Origin: SIG440 sp045120135
GTDB lineage: Bacteria > Bacillota > Clostridia > Monoglobales > Monoglobaceae
Reading direction: 5' to 3'
Assembly: GCA_045120135.1 (NCBI GenBank)
Contig: JBGVEN010000015.1
Location: forward strand, 62,001-126,000
Length of the DNA: 64,000 nt
A program made the translations under genes and the position numbers. The notes under the pieces are model-generated. The model searched no databases, was not told the origin of the DNA, and worked only from the letters and a program-made list of their open reading frames with translations. Shown here piece after piece: positions 57,946 through 64,000 of the stretch; positions within the stretch are counted from its first letter, which is position 1, and every line of letters begins with the position of its first letter.

Positions 57946-58845
57946 TTAAAATTCTCCCACAAGCTTCACTTCAGGTTCAAGCATAACACCATTTTTATCA
58001 TAAACTGTCTTTTTAACAAATTCAATTAAGGCAAGAACATCCTTTGCCGTTGCATTACCTGTGTTAATAATAAATCCGGCATGCTTTTCGGAAACCTCTG
58101 CCCCGCCGCATCTTTTACCTTTAAGACCTGCTTCTTCAATGAGTGTTCCTGCAAAATAACCCTCCGGGCGTTTAAATGTACTTCCTGCACTGGGTTTTTC
58201 TACCGGTTGTTTGGTTACACGGCGCTTGGTCAGGTCCGAAATTTTCGCACGAATTTCGTCAACATCTCCGTGCTGAAGCTTCATTTTACAACCTAGAATC
58301 ACCATTTCGCTGTTAGTGAAGCGACTATGCCTATAACTAAATTCACATTCTTCATTTTTAAGTTCCAGTATATTTCCGTCGCCATCCATACAACGGACAG
58401 AAACAATAACATCTTTCATTTCGGGGCCATACGCTCCGGCATTCATATACACTGCACCGCCGATTGTGCCGGGAATTCCCGATGCAAATTCAAGACCTGA
58501 AAGTCCCGAATTTGCCGCCACCAACGAGGCTGCCGAAAGAAGAATCCCTGCACCGGCATAAATTTCATCACCGGATACCTCAAGACAGTTAAGGTTTTTA
58601 TAAAGACAAAGTACCGCTCCACGTATACCCTTATCACCTACAAGCACATTTGAACCGTTACCCAGTATAAAAACCGGAAAACTGTTTTCCTTTGCAACTT
58701 TAATCACATTTGCTATTTGTTCCTCTGTTTTTGGCATAAGAAAGATATCTGCCGGACCGCCTATTTTAAAGGTAGTGTGGTTTTTCATCGGTTCATCGGT
58801 CAGTACATTTTCTCGTCCAATAAGCTCTTCAAATTTTTTTAACAT
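57946..58845 (-). CDS. murB: UDP-N-acetylenolpyruvoylglucosamine reductase
   Basis: The 299-residue type II MurB reduces UDP-GlcNAc-enolpyruvate to UDP-MurNAc with FAD and NADPH. Visible landmarks are NHTTFKIGGPADIFLMP (about 22-38), NGSNVLVGDKGIRGAV, GLEFASGIPGTIGGAVYMNAG and the catalytic Ser in PSAGSTFKRPEG. The ATG at 58845 has GGAG seven bases upstream, overlapping the end of the PHP gene. A GTG two codons earlier overlaps that gene's stop and is less likely. Confidence 0.97.
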   Translation of the reverse strand: MLKKFEELIGRENVLTDEPMKNHTTFKIGGPADIFLMPKTEEQIANVIKVAKENSFPVFILGNGSNVLVGDKGIRGAVLCLYKNLNCLEVSGDEIYAGAGILLSAASLVAANSGLSGLEFASGIPGTIGGAVYMNAGAYGPEMKDVIVSVRCMDGDGNILELKNEECEFSYRHSRFTNSEMVILGCKMKLQHGDVDEIRAKISDLTKRRVTKQPVEKPSAGSTFKRPEGYFAGTLIEEAGLKGKRCGGAEVSEKHAGFIINTGNATAKDVLALIEFVKKTVYDKNGVMLEPEVKLVGEF

Positions 58846-58847
58846 AA

Positions 58848-59579
58848 TCACTCTCCGAAATCAAATGTTTTATTCTTCTTTTCCGATAAATATTTTATGA
58901 AGCGCTTAGCGTTTAAATTCATAATCAAGTCTTCGGGGAAATTCATTTCTTCAAGCATCGCAACAGCTTTGGGAACGATGCCGATTTCGCCCATAAAATG
59001 AGCGTCCGAATTCACCACAACAGGTGCCTTATGTTTTTTGCAGGAAAGTGCGATTTCACGGCATCTTTCCACATTTTGGGGTCTTGATAAAAAAGAATGA
59101 TTATTTATCTCAATACAAACACCCTTTTCCTTTGCGTAGGGAATTACAGTATCCATATCATACAAAAAGTCCGGTGAACCTGTATGTCCCAAAACGTCCA
59201 CAAGCGGATTGTCAATCACATTCATCCATGTTTGGGTATGGTCGCCGCCGACCTCTTCTTTATATGTGCAATTATGAATTGACGCAATCACAATATCCAT
59301 ATCCTCAAGCATTTTCTTTGGAATATCCAACTCACCTGCTTTGTTGAGAATATTTGCTTCTACACCGCAAATGAGTTTGACTCCCTCCACTACTCTAGGA
59401 AGTGCTTTGAAGTAAAGAAAGTGCCACAAATGCGGTGCATCGGGCATTGCGGGGCCGTGATTGGTGCATGCCACCAGTTCAAGTCCCTTATCTCTTGCAG
59501 CACACATATTTTCATAGAGAGTGCTATATGCGTGAGCACTTGCATTTGTATGTGTGTGTATATCAGTTAAAATATTCAT
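58848..59579 (-). CDS. PHP-domain phosphatase, YcdX-like
   Basis: The 243-residue protein is a PHP-family metal-dependent phosphatase. Metal-binding motifs are DIHTHTNASAHAYST (residues 5-19), TNHGPAMP, GVEANIL, IASIHNC, GHTGSPDF and NSDAHF. The substrate is unknown for most YcdX-like proteins. GGATGGGA precedes the ATG. It sits between hprK (13-base gap) and murB (stop and start almost overlapping). Confidence 0.93.
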   Translation of the reverse strand: MNILTDIHTHTNASAHAYSTLYENMCAARDKGLELVACTNHGPAMPDAPHLWHFLYFKALPRVVEGVKLICGVEANILNKAGELDIPKKMLEDMDIVIASIHNCTYKEEVGGDHTQTWMNVIDNPLVDVLGHTGSPDFLYDMDTVIPYAKEKGVCIEINNHSFLSRPQNVERCREIALSCKKHKAPVVVNSDAHFMGEIGIVPKAVAMLEEMNFPEDLIMNLNAKRFIKYLSEKKNKTFDFGE

Positions 59580-59592
59580 TCTGTCCCATCCT

Positions 59593-60525
59593 TTAGTTTT
59601 CTTCGTTCATCATACCCATAAGACGGTTATTAAGAGCTTCTGCTGCGTTATAGCCCATTCGTCTTTGTCTGTTGTTCATTGCTGCAATTTCAAATATAAC
59701 AGCAAGATTTCGTCCGGGACGTACCGGAATTGTAAGGCACGGTACATCTATTCCCAAAATATTGGTATATGTGTCAGTAAGACCAAGTCTGTCATACTGC
59801 TTGTCCTTCTGCCATATTTCAAGCTGAATTACAAGGTCAATCTTCTCAGTATCCTTAACTGCACCTATACCAAAAATCTTTTTAACGTCAACAATACCTA
59901 TACCGCGCATTTCAATAAAGTGACGGATAACCTCCGGTGCACTGCCGACAAGAGCCTTTGATGACACACGCTTTATCTCAACCGCATCATCAGCAACAAG
60001 ACGATGACCTCGTTTCATAAGCTCTACCGCAGTTTCACTCTTACCTACTCCGCTTTCACCAAGTATAAGCACACCTTCGCCATAGACCTCAACCAAAACG
60101 CCGTGACGGGTGATACGGGGTGCAAGCTCAACATTCAAAAATGCAATAAGCGCACTCATAAAACTCGATGTCGAAAGCTGTGTTCTGAGAACATTTACCT
60201 CGTACTTCTTTGCAGACTCCATAAACTCAGCAGACGGTTCAATGCCACGGGTCACAATAACCGCAGGGATACCTCTTCCAAAAAAGTCGTCAAGCTTTTG
60301 GGACTTTTCCGGGCCAGAAAGTCCTTCAAGATAAGTATGCTCAACCATACCCATAATTTGCAGTCTCTTTGGGTCAAAGTAATCAAAAAATCCGGCAATC
60401 TGAAGTCCCGGACGATTAACATCAACCGTCTCAATCAGAATATCACGATTCGGAGTATACACTTCCTCAAGTTTAAAATCATTAATTATCTTACTTAATG
60501 CAACTGTAAATACCTGTTCCTGCAT
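59593..60525 (-). CDS. hprK: HPr kinase/phosphorylase
   Basis: The 310-residue bifunctional enzyme phosphorylates and dephosphorylates Ser46 of HPr, controlling carbon catabolite repression through CcpA. The Walker A GESGVGKS is at residues 156-163, the catalytic His in ITRHGVLVEV at about 141, and the HprK signature EMRGIGIVDVKKIFG near 205-220. GAGGTG lies nine bases before the ATG at 60525. It is the first gene of the hprK-PHP-murB-whiA run. Confidence 0.97.
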   Translation of the reverse strand: MQEQVFTVALSKIINDFKLEEVYTPNRDILIETVDVNRPGLQIAGFFDYFDPKRLQIMGMVEHTYLEGLSGPEKSQKLDDFFGRGIPAVIVTRGIEPSAEFMESAKKYEVNVLRTQLSTSSFMSALIAFLNVELAPRITRHGVLVEVYGEGVLILGESGVGKSETAVELMKRGHRLVADDAVEIKRVSSKALVGSAPEVIRHFIEMRGIGIVDVKKIFGIGAVKDTEKIDLVIQLEIWQKDKQYDRLGLTDTYTNILGIDVPCLTIPVRPGRNLAVIFEIAAMNNRQRRMGYNAAEALNNRLMGMMNEEN

Positions 60526-60627
60526 CCTTTTCACCTCAGTAAAAGATTTGTATATACACAGTATAACATATTTTAAACAGTTTGCAAATAGATATAAAAA
60601 TTTTTTTATATTATTTTGTTTACTTTA

Positions 60628-60656
60628 TTGACTTTTGTGGGTTTCTGTGTTATTAT
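60628..60656 (+). promoter_or_regulatory. Promoter of the DeoR-MFS operon
   Basis: TTGACT (60628-60633) and TATTAT (60651-60656) are 17 bases apart. The flanking sequence is rich in TGTGT repeats that may be autoregulatory sites. Confidence 0.65.
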
Positions 60657-60681
60657 GTGTGTTTGTGTGGAGGTGATGTAA

Positions 60682-61455
60682 TTGTTTATGACAGAAAGAC
60701 AAAACATAATATATCAGCTAATAAAAGAAAACGGGGCTGTTACCGTTGCTGAGCTTGTAAAGAAATTTTCTGTTTCGGACGAGACGGTACGCCGTGACTT
60801 AAAGCAACTTGAAGATGATAAGCTTTTAAAAAGAGTTCATGGCGGTGCAATTTCAATTGTGCGAACAAAGACAGTTGCCAACTATACTCAGCGCCTTGAC
60901 GAAAACAATCCGTTAAAATACGAGCTTTCCGAGTGTGCTATGACACTTATAAACGATGGCGATATTATTGCCGTTGATGCCGGAACTACGGCTCTTGAAT
61001 TTGCAGAGGTGCTGGCAAAAAGCGGCAAAAAAATAACTGTAATTACACATTCCCTTGCGGTTTTTGAAAAGCTTAAAAACATTTCGGATATAACCGGAAT
61101 ACTTATTGGAGGATATTTCTCTACCGATGAAAATGCCTTTGTCGGGCCTCTTGCCATAAATATGATAAAAAAACTACACGCAAACAAGGTCTTTATATTT
61201 CCTTCAGGAATTTCCCTTGGTTTTGGAGTATCAGATTTTCATTTTGACCTTGCGTTAATTCAACAAGAGCTTTTAGGAGTTGCAGAGGATGTTATTGTAT
61301 GCGCAGACAGCAGTAAATTTGAAACTGCGGCTGTTATCAGCTTATGCGAATTAAGCCCTGCTCACACATATGTTACAGACTCTAAGCTTCCGGACAATAT
61401 ATATAAACTTTATATCGAAAATAATTTAAAAATTCTGAAAGGAAAGCATAAATAA
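60682..61455 (+). CDS. DeoR-family transcriptional regulator
   Basis: The 257-residue protein has the DeoR helix-turn-helix (about 3-60; TVAELVKKFSVSDETVRRDL, LLKRVHGGAI) and the sugar-phosphate-binding DeoR C-terminal domain (DGDIIAVDAGTTALEFAEVL and IVCADSSKFET). Such proteins are released from DNA by phosphorylated sugar intermediates. GGAGGTGATG lies eight bases before a TTG at 60682; an ATG two codons later is the alternative. The MFS transporter gene begins directly after its stop, so the regulator probably controls uptake of its own inducer. Confidence 0.93.
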   Translation: MFMTERQNIIYQLIKENGAVTVAELVKKFSVSDETVRRDLKQLEDDKLLKRVHGGAISIVRTKTVANYTQRLDENNPLKYELSECAMTLINDGDIIAVDAGTTALEFAEVLAKSGKKITVITHSLAVFEKLKNISDITGILIGGYFSTDENAFVGPLAINMIKKLHANKVFIFPSGISLGFGVSDFHFDLALIQQELLGVAEDVIVCADSSKFETAAVISLCELSPAHTYVTDSKLPDNIYKLYIENNLKILKGKHK

Positions 61456-62694
61456 ATGTTGGAATTACAAAAGCTGCAAAGCAAAAAACATATTAGTATT
61501 ATGACTGCACTTTGTGTGCTTGTTTATTTCACAAGCTACATATCACGTATAAATTTTGGTGCAGTAATTTTAGAAATGGTAAATACAGATGGATTTTTGA
61601 AATCCGAGGTTTCCCTTGCGCTTACAGCAAGCTTTATCACCTACGGAGCAGGTCAACTGATAAGCGGTTACTTAGGCGACAGAGTAAGTCCTAAGATACT
61701 TATTTTTTTAGGATTTATAACTACTGCAGTTATGAATTTTCTTATTCCATTTTGCCCATCTTCCGGCTTTATGGTTGCAATCTGGGGCGTTAACGGTTTT
61801 GCTCAGGCAATGATGTGGCCGCCACTTGTAAAAATTATGACAACTTTGTTTACCGATGATATATATCGCAAGGCAACCGTCAGGGTTTCATGGGGAAGTT
61901 CGTTCGGGACAATTGCGGTTTATCTGCTTTCCCCCGTATGCATAGTATTCTCGGGTTGGAGAAGCGTTTTCTGGATTGCCTCCGCAAGCTGCATCGTTGT
62001 TGCAACAATCTGGATGATCGGCTGTTCAAAGATCGAAAAATTGGTTCAACCACATAGTAATGGTGAGAAAGTTGACACTGTTTCCCAAACCGAAAATTCT
62101 TCTAAAAAGCTATTACCCACAAAGTCACTAGCATTTCTCCCCGGAATATTTATTGCAATTATTCTGCAAGGCGCACTCCGTGACGGAATTACCACCTGGA
62201 TGCCTACATATATCGCAGAAACCTACCACCTTGACAGTTATATTTCAATTCTTACCGGCGTTCTCCTGCCCATATTCAGTATAATTTGTTTTCAGCTTAC
62301 TTTATGGCTTGTAAATACAAAAATCAAAAATGAGCTAACTTGTGCGGGAAGTATCTTTGGGGCAGGAATTATCGCCTCGACTCTTCTCCTTGTTTTTTCT
62401 TCAAAGAGTGCAGCAATGTCTGTATTCCTTTCGGCTCTTTTGACCGGTTCAATGCACGGCGTAAACCTTATCCTTATTTGTATGCTTCAACCCTACTTCA
62501 AAAACACATCGACCGTTTCCGGAATCGTTAATTCATTTACATATATTGGAAGTGCAATTTCAACCTATGGGATTGCACTCATTTCAGAAAACTTCGGTTG
62601 GTCAGTTACAATCTCTGTGTGGTGCAGCCTTGCGATTTTAGGAACAATATGTTGCTTTGCACATTCACAAAAATGGAAAAAACTCACCAGATAG
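61456..62694 (+). CDS. MFS transporter (organophosphate:phosphate antiporter-like)
   Basis: The 412-residue protein has twelve predicted membrane helices in two bundles with a hydrophilic loop around residues 198-225. The N-terminal half (TSYISRINFGAVILEM, GQLISGYLGDRVSPK) resembles GlpT/UhpT-like and sugar-acid MFS carriers. The substrate is unknown, but cotranscription with a DeoR regulator points to a sugar, polyol or sugar phosphate. Its ATG follows the regulator stop without a gap. A terminator follows. Confidence 0.9.
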   Translation: MLELQKLQSKKHISIMTALCVLVYFTSYISRINFGAVILEMVNTDGFLKSEVSLALTASFITYGAGQLISGYLGDRVSPKILIFLGFITTAVMNFLIPFCPSSGFMVAIWGVNGFAQAMMWPPLVKIMTTLFTDDIYRKATVRVSWGSSFGTIAVYLLSPVCIVFSGWRSVFWIASASCIVVATIWMIGCSKIEKLVQPHSNGEKVDTVSQTENSSKKLLPTKSLAFLPGIFIAIILQGALRDGITTWMPTYIAETYHLDSYISILTGVLLPIFSIICFQLTLWLVNTKIKNELTCAGSIFGAGIIASTLLLVFSSKSAAMSVFLSALLTGSMHGVNLILICMLQPYFKNTSTVSGIVNSFTYIGSAISTYGIALISENFGWSVTISVWCSLAILGTICCFAHSQKWKKLTR

Positions 62695-62698
62695 CACC

Positions 62699-62733
62699 AA
62701 AGACGCAGTTTTTAAGCTGCGTCTTTCTTTTTA
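62699..62733 (+). terminator. Terminator of the DeoR-MFS operon
   Basis: AAGACGCAG and CTGCGTCTT form the stem around TTTTTAAG, followed by TCTTTTTAAA. Confidence 0.88.
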
Positions 62734-62752
62734 AATTTTTAAAATAAAAGTC

Positions 62753-62781
62753 TTGACTTTTTACTTTGTTTATGTTATCAT
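62753..62781 (+). promoter_or_regulatory. Promoter of the tRNA cluster
   Basis: TTGACT (62753-62758) and TATCAT (62776-62781) are separated by 17 bases, 20 bases before tRNA-Asp. Confidence 0.75.
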
Positions 62782-62800
62782 TTTCAAGTGGTTTTAATAT

Positions 62801-62877
62801 GGTCCGGTAGTTCAGTTGGTTAGAATGCCAGCCTGTCACGCTGGAGGTCGTGGGTTCGAGCCCCATCCGGATCGCCA
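62801..62877 (+). tRNA. tRNA-Asp (GTC)
   Basis: Acceptor GGTCCGG pairs with CCGGATC, the anticodon loop contains GTC (CCTGTCACG), the T-arm has GGTTCGAGCCC and CCA is encoded. Confidence 0.97.
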
Positions 62878-62895
62878 TTTTATTTTTTCAGATAT

Positions 62896-62971
<76 letters not shown>

Positions 62972-63007
62972 TTCACATTTTGGCAGTATCTGAATATAAT
63001 ATACTAT

Positions 63008-63082
63008 GCGGGAGTGGCTCAGTGGTAGAGCGTCACCTTGCCAAGGTGAACGTCGCGAGTTCGAATCTCGTCTTCCGCTCCA
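63008..63082 (+). tRNA. tRNA-Gly (GCC)
   Basis: Acceptor GCGGGAG pairs with CTTCCGC, the anticodon loop TTGCCAA has GCC, AGTTCGAATCT forms the T-arm and CCA is encoded. Confidence 0.97.
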
Positions 63083-63090
63083 ACCAATGA

Positions 63091-63125
63091 CAAAAGGACG
63101 CATGAGTCTCACGCGTCCTTTTGTT
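63091..63125 (+). terminator. Terminator within the tRNA cluster
   Basis: AAAAGGACGC and GCGTCCTTTT form the stem around ATGAGTCTCAC, with TGTT after. It separates tRNA-Gly from tRNA-Cys. Confidence 0.8.
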
Positions 63126-63140
63126 CTCAAAACCGAATAT

Positions 63141-63215
63141 GGCGCCATAGCCAAGTGGTAAGGCAAAGCTCTGCAAAAGCTCTATCCCCCGGTTCAAATC
63201 CGGGTGGCGCCTCCA
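63141..63215 (+). tRNA. tRNA-Cys (GCA)
   Basis: Acceptor GGCGCCA pairs with TGGCGCC, the anticodon loop TCTGCAAA has GCA, GGTTCAAATCC forms the T-arm and CCA is encoded. Confidence 0.97.
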
Positions 63216-63246
63216 AAAATCCGCACACGATAGTGTGCGGATTTTT
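63216..63246 (+). terminator. Terminator after tRNA-Cys
   Basis: ATCCGCACAC and GTGTGCGGAT form a perfect stem with a GATA loop and TTTT tail. It is almost the hairpin found after tRNA-Asn at 23193-23223. Confidence 0.9.
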
Positions 63247-63253
63247 ACTTAAC

Positions 63254-63300
63254 GCAATAACACCTAAGCTCACAATCTGAGCTTAGGTGTTATTCTTTTT
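63254..63300. terminator. Long hairpin at the end of the XRE pair
   Basis: AATAACACCTAAGCTCA and TGAGCTTAGGTGTTATT pair over 17 bases around CAATC. It faces the minus-strand XRE genes, with a CTTTTT tail on the plus strand, and insulates them from the tRNA cluster. Confidence 0.8.
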
Positions 63301-63490
63301 CAAACTTAATAATATCCGACACTTCACAATCAAGAGCATAGCAAAGCGCATCAATGGTTTTTGTGCTTATTGCTTGACCCTTTTTAATACGATGTAAGGT
63401 ATTTGCAGAAAACCCTTGCTTAAAAATCAAATAATATTCAGTTAATCCCTTTTTAAAAAGTGTTTCATAAAATGGTTTATAGCTAATCAT
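63290..63490 (-). CDS. Small Cro/CI-type helix-turn-helix protein
   Basis: The 66-residue protein is a minimal XRE-like domain of the short Cro type (FKQGFSANTLHRIKKGQAIS, about 24-43; TKTIDALCYALDCEVSDII). These serve as Cro-like regulators or as antitoxin-like binders. Its ATG overlaps the stop of the upstream XRE gene by eight bases (ATGATTAG), so translation is coupled. AGGA-like sequence lies in the end of that gene. Confidence 0.85.
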   Translation of the reverse strand: MISYKPFYETLFKKGLTEYYLIFKQGFSANTLHRIKKGQAISTKTIDALCYALDCEVSDIIKFEKE

Positions 63491-63722
63491 TTCCTGCGTC
63501 CTTCTTCCAAAAGGCTTTGGGTTCATCAGTTAGTCCAATTATATAATCTGCAGACACATTATAAAACGCACATAATTTAACCAAATCTTCAATTTTAAGT
63601 TCCGCCCTGCCTGTTTCAATATGATTGTAACCTTGTTGTGACTTTTGAAGTAATTCACCAATTTCAACCTGAGTAAGGTCTCTGTCTTCTCTTATGTCAC
63701 GCAACCTTTTTCTATAATCCAT
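63483..63722 (-). CDS. XRE-family transcriptional regulator
   Basis: The 79-residue protein is a single helix-turn-helix domain (about 2-65; LTQVEIGELLQKSQQGYNHIETGR, shortened here to its core, then YNVSADYIIGLTDEP). AAGGG lies nine bases before the ATG at 63722; an ATG three codons earlier touches it. It heads a two-gene regulator operon, divergent from the partial gene at 63831. Two CTCAAAGWWTGAG palindromes in the shared promoter region are its likely operators. Confidence 0.9.
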   Translation of the reverse strand: MDYRKRLRDIREDRDLTQVEIGELLQKSQQGYNHIETGRAELKIEDLVKLCAFYNVSADYIIGLTDEPKAFWKKDAGND

Positions 63723-63763
63723 TCTTCTCATCCCTTGTAAAGTTTTTATACATCTATTGTATA

Positions 63764-63805
63764 ACTCTCAAAGTATGAGTATTGACAATTACTCAAAGAT
63801 TGAGT
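63764..63805. promoter_or_regulatory. Tandem palindromic operators CTCAAAGWWTGAG
   Basis: CTCAAAGTATGAG (63767-63779) and CTCAAAGATTGAG (63792-63804) are 25 bases apart. The second fills the spacer of the plus-strand promoter, and the first overlaps the minus-strand promoter region of the XRE operon. Confidence 0.75.
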
Positions 63806-63810
63806 ATAAT
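63782..63810 (+). promoter_or_regulatory. Promoter of the partial gene at the window end
   Basis: TTGACA (63782-63787) and TATAAT (63805-63810) are 17 bases apart, with a palindromic operator in the spacer. Confidence 0.9.
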
Positions 63811-63830
63811 ACGTATGGGCAGGTGATTAT

Positions 63831-64000
63831 ATGGATGAAAATATTAAAAACAAATATGCACAAATACATACCGACATAAAGTTATGCGAGGACAATGTTT
63901 TGGGCATAGTTAAAAAGATTTCTGAGATGCCAGATTGTGATGAGAGACACGAGCTTTTTAAACAGTTAAACGACGAAGTCTCCGCATTGACTCAGATAAC
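63831..64000 (+). CDS. Unknown protein, 5' part only (runs off the window)
   Basis: An ATG at 63831 with AGGTGA upstream opens a frame with no stop before the window end. The first 56 residues are hydrophilic and helical, rich in Asp, Glu and Lys (starts MDENIKNKYAQIHTDIKLCE, then VKKISEMPDCDERHELF). I recognise no family. It is divergent from the XRE pair and under a palindromic operator, as often seen for the first gene of a mobile or defence module, but the content beyond the edge is unknown. Confidence 0.7.
   Translation, partial: MDENIKNKYAQIHTDIKLCEDNVLGIVKKISEMPDCDERHELFKQLNDEVSALTQI

Overview
The window is a chromosomal segment of an AT-rich Gram-positive anaerobe, most likely a gut-type member of the class Clostridia. 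The evidence is sporulation genes (spo0A, spoIVB, an alpha/beta SASP, a CotJC/Mn-catalase protein), AGGAGG-type ribosome binding sites, T-boxes and riboswitches, a long-form SRP RNA, MurT/GatD, HprK, WhiA and rubredoxin-fused flavin reductases. There is no rRNA and no gene that fixes the genus. Nothing looks like an integrated phage, except possibly the last 0.7 kb beyond a tRNA cluster.

Layout. 1-1.8 kb: tail of an AraC regulator and a GH3 enzyme. 1.8-8.6 kb: membrane proteins (DUF308-like, YitT), a FAD/Rieske oxidoreductase, TPP riboswitch-thiT, a Mn-catalase-like spore protein, a HIRAN-TPR protein and a SulP transporter. 8.7-12.3 kb: ybaB-dnaX-SRP RNA and a THUMP methyltransferase. 12.3-17.6 kb: spo0A, murT-gatD, a likely spore-related protein, an Asn-rich micro-protein and spoIVB. 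17.6-20.9 kb: two cytoplasmic sialidase-fold proteins and an AraC regulator. 20.9-23.8 kb: small membrane/PRC-barrel proteins, SASP, an acyltransferase and tRNA-Asn. 23.8-28.0 kb: a leucine T-box operon with a degenerate 2-isopropylmalate synthase and a TIM-barrel/acyl-CoA synthetase fusion. 28.0-31.4 kb: AraC, DapA-like aldolase and FN3-sialidase-fold protein. 31.4-35.7 kb: Hrb-like flavoprotein, der-plsY-gpsA and a flavin reductase. 35.7-38.4 kb: a second T-box (probably isoleucine) controlling an XRE-cupin-acyl-CoA synthetase fusion. 38.4-42.1 kb: a candidate structured ncRNA, lysine riboswitch-dapA-lysA and FMN riboswitch-ribU. 42.1-46.4 kb: an unknown protein, a neutral-ceramidase-like enzyme, AraC and DapA-like aldolase. 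46.5-60.5 kb: cinA-type amidase, thiI, cysteine desulfurase, DivIVA-like protein, an S24 repressor with a divergent 42-residue hydrophobic peptide, hpf, a CDF transporter, dnaE and a whiA-murB-PHP-hprK run. 60.7-64 kb: DeoR regulator with an MFS transporter, tRNA-Asp/Phe/Gly/Cys, and a small XRE regulatory module running off the end.

The most interesting signal is the pair of acyl-CoA synthetase fusions, each behind a branched-chain amino acid T-box. A coherent but unproven reading is that the cell activates branched-chain fatty acids to CoA esters when charged tRNA-Leu or tRNA-Ile is short, feeding reductive carboxylation to the branched-chain 2-oxoacids. The pseudo-IPMS may act there as a leucine-sensing partner. 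Secondary signals are the CGAAAC-box divergent regulatory module near 50.8 kb, a promoter-stem-terminator ncRNA near 38.5 kb, and three AraC-associated modules pairing sialidase-fold, DapA-family and ceramidase-like proteins that lack export signals.
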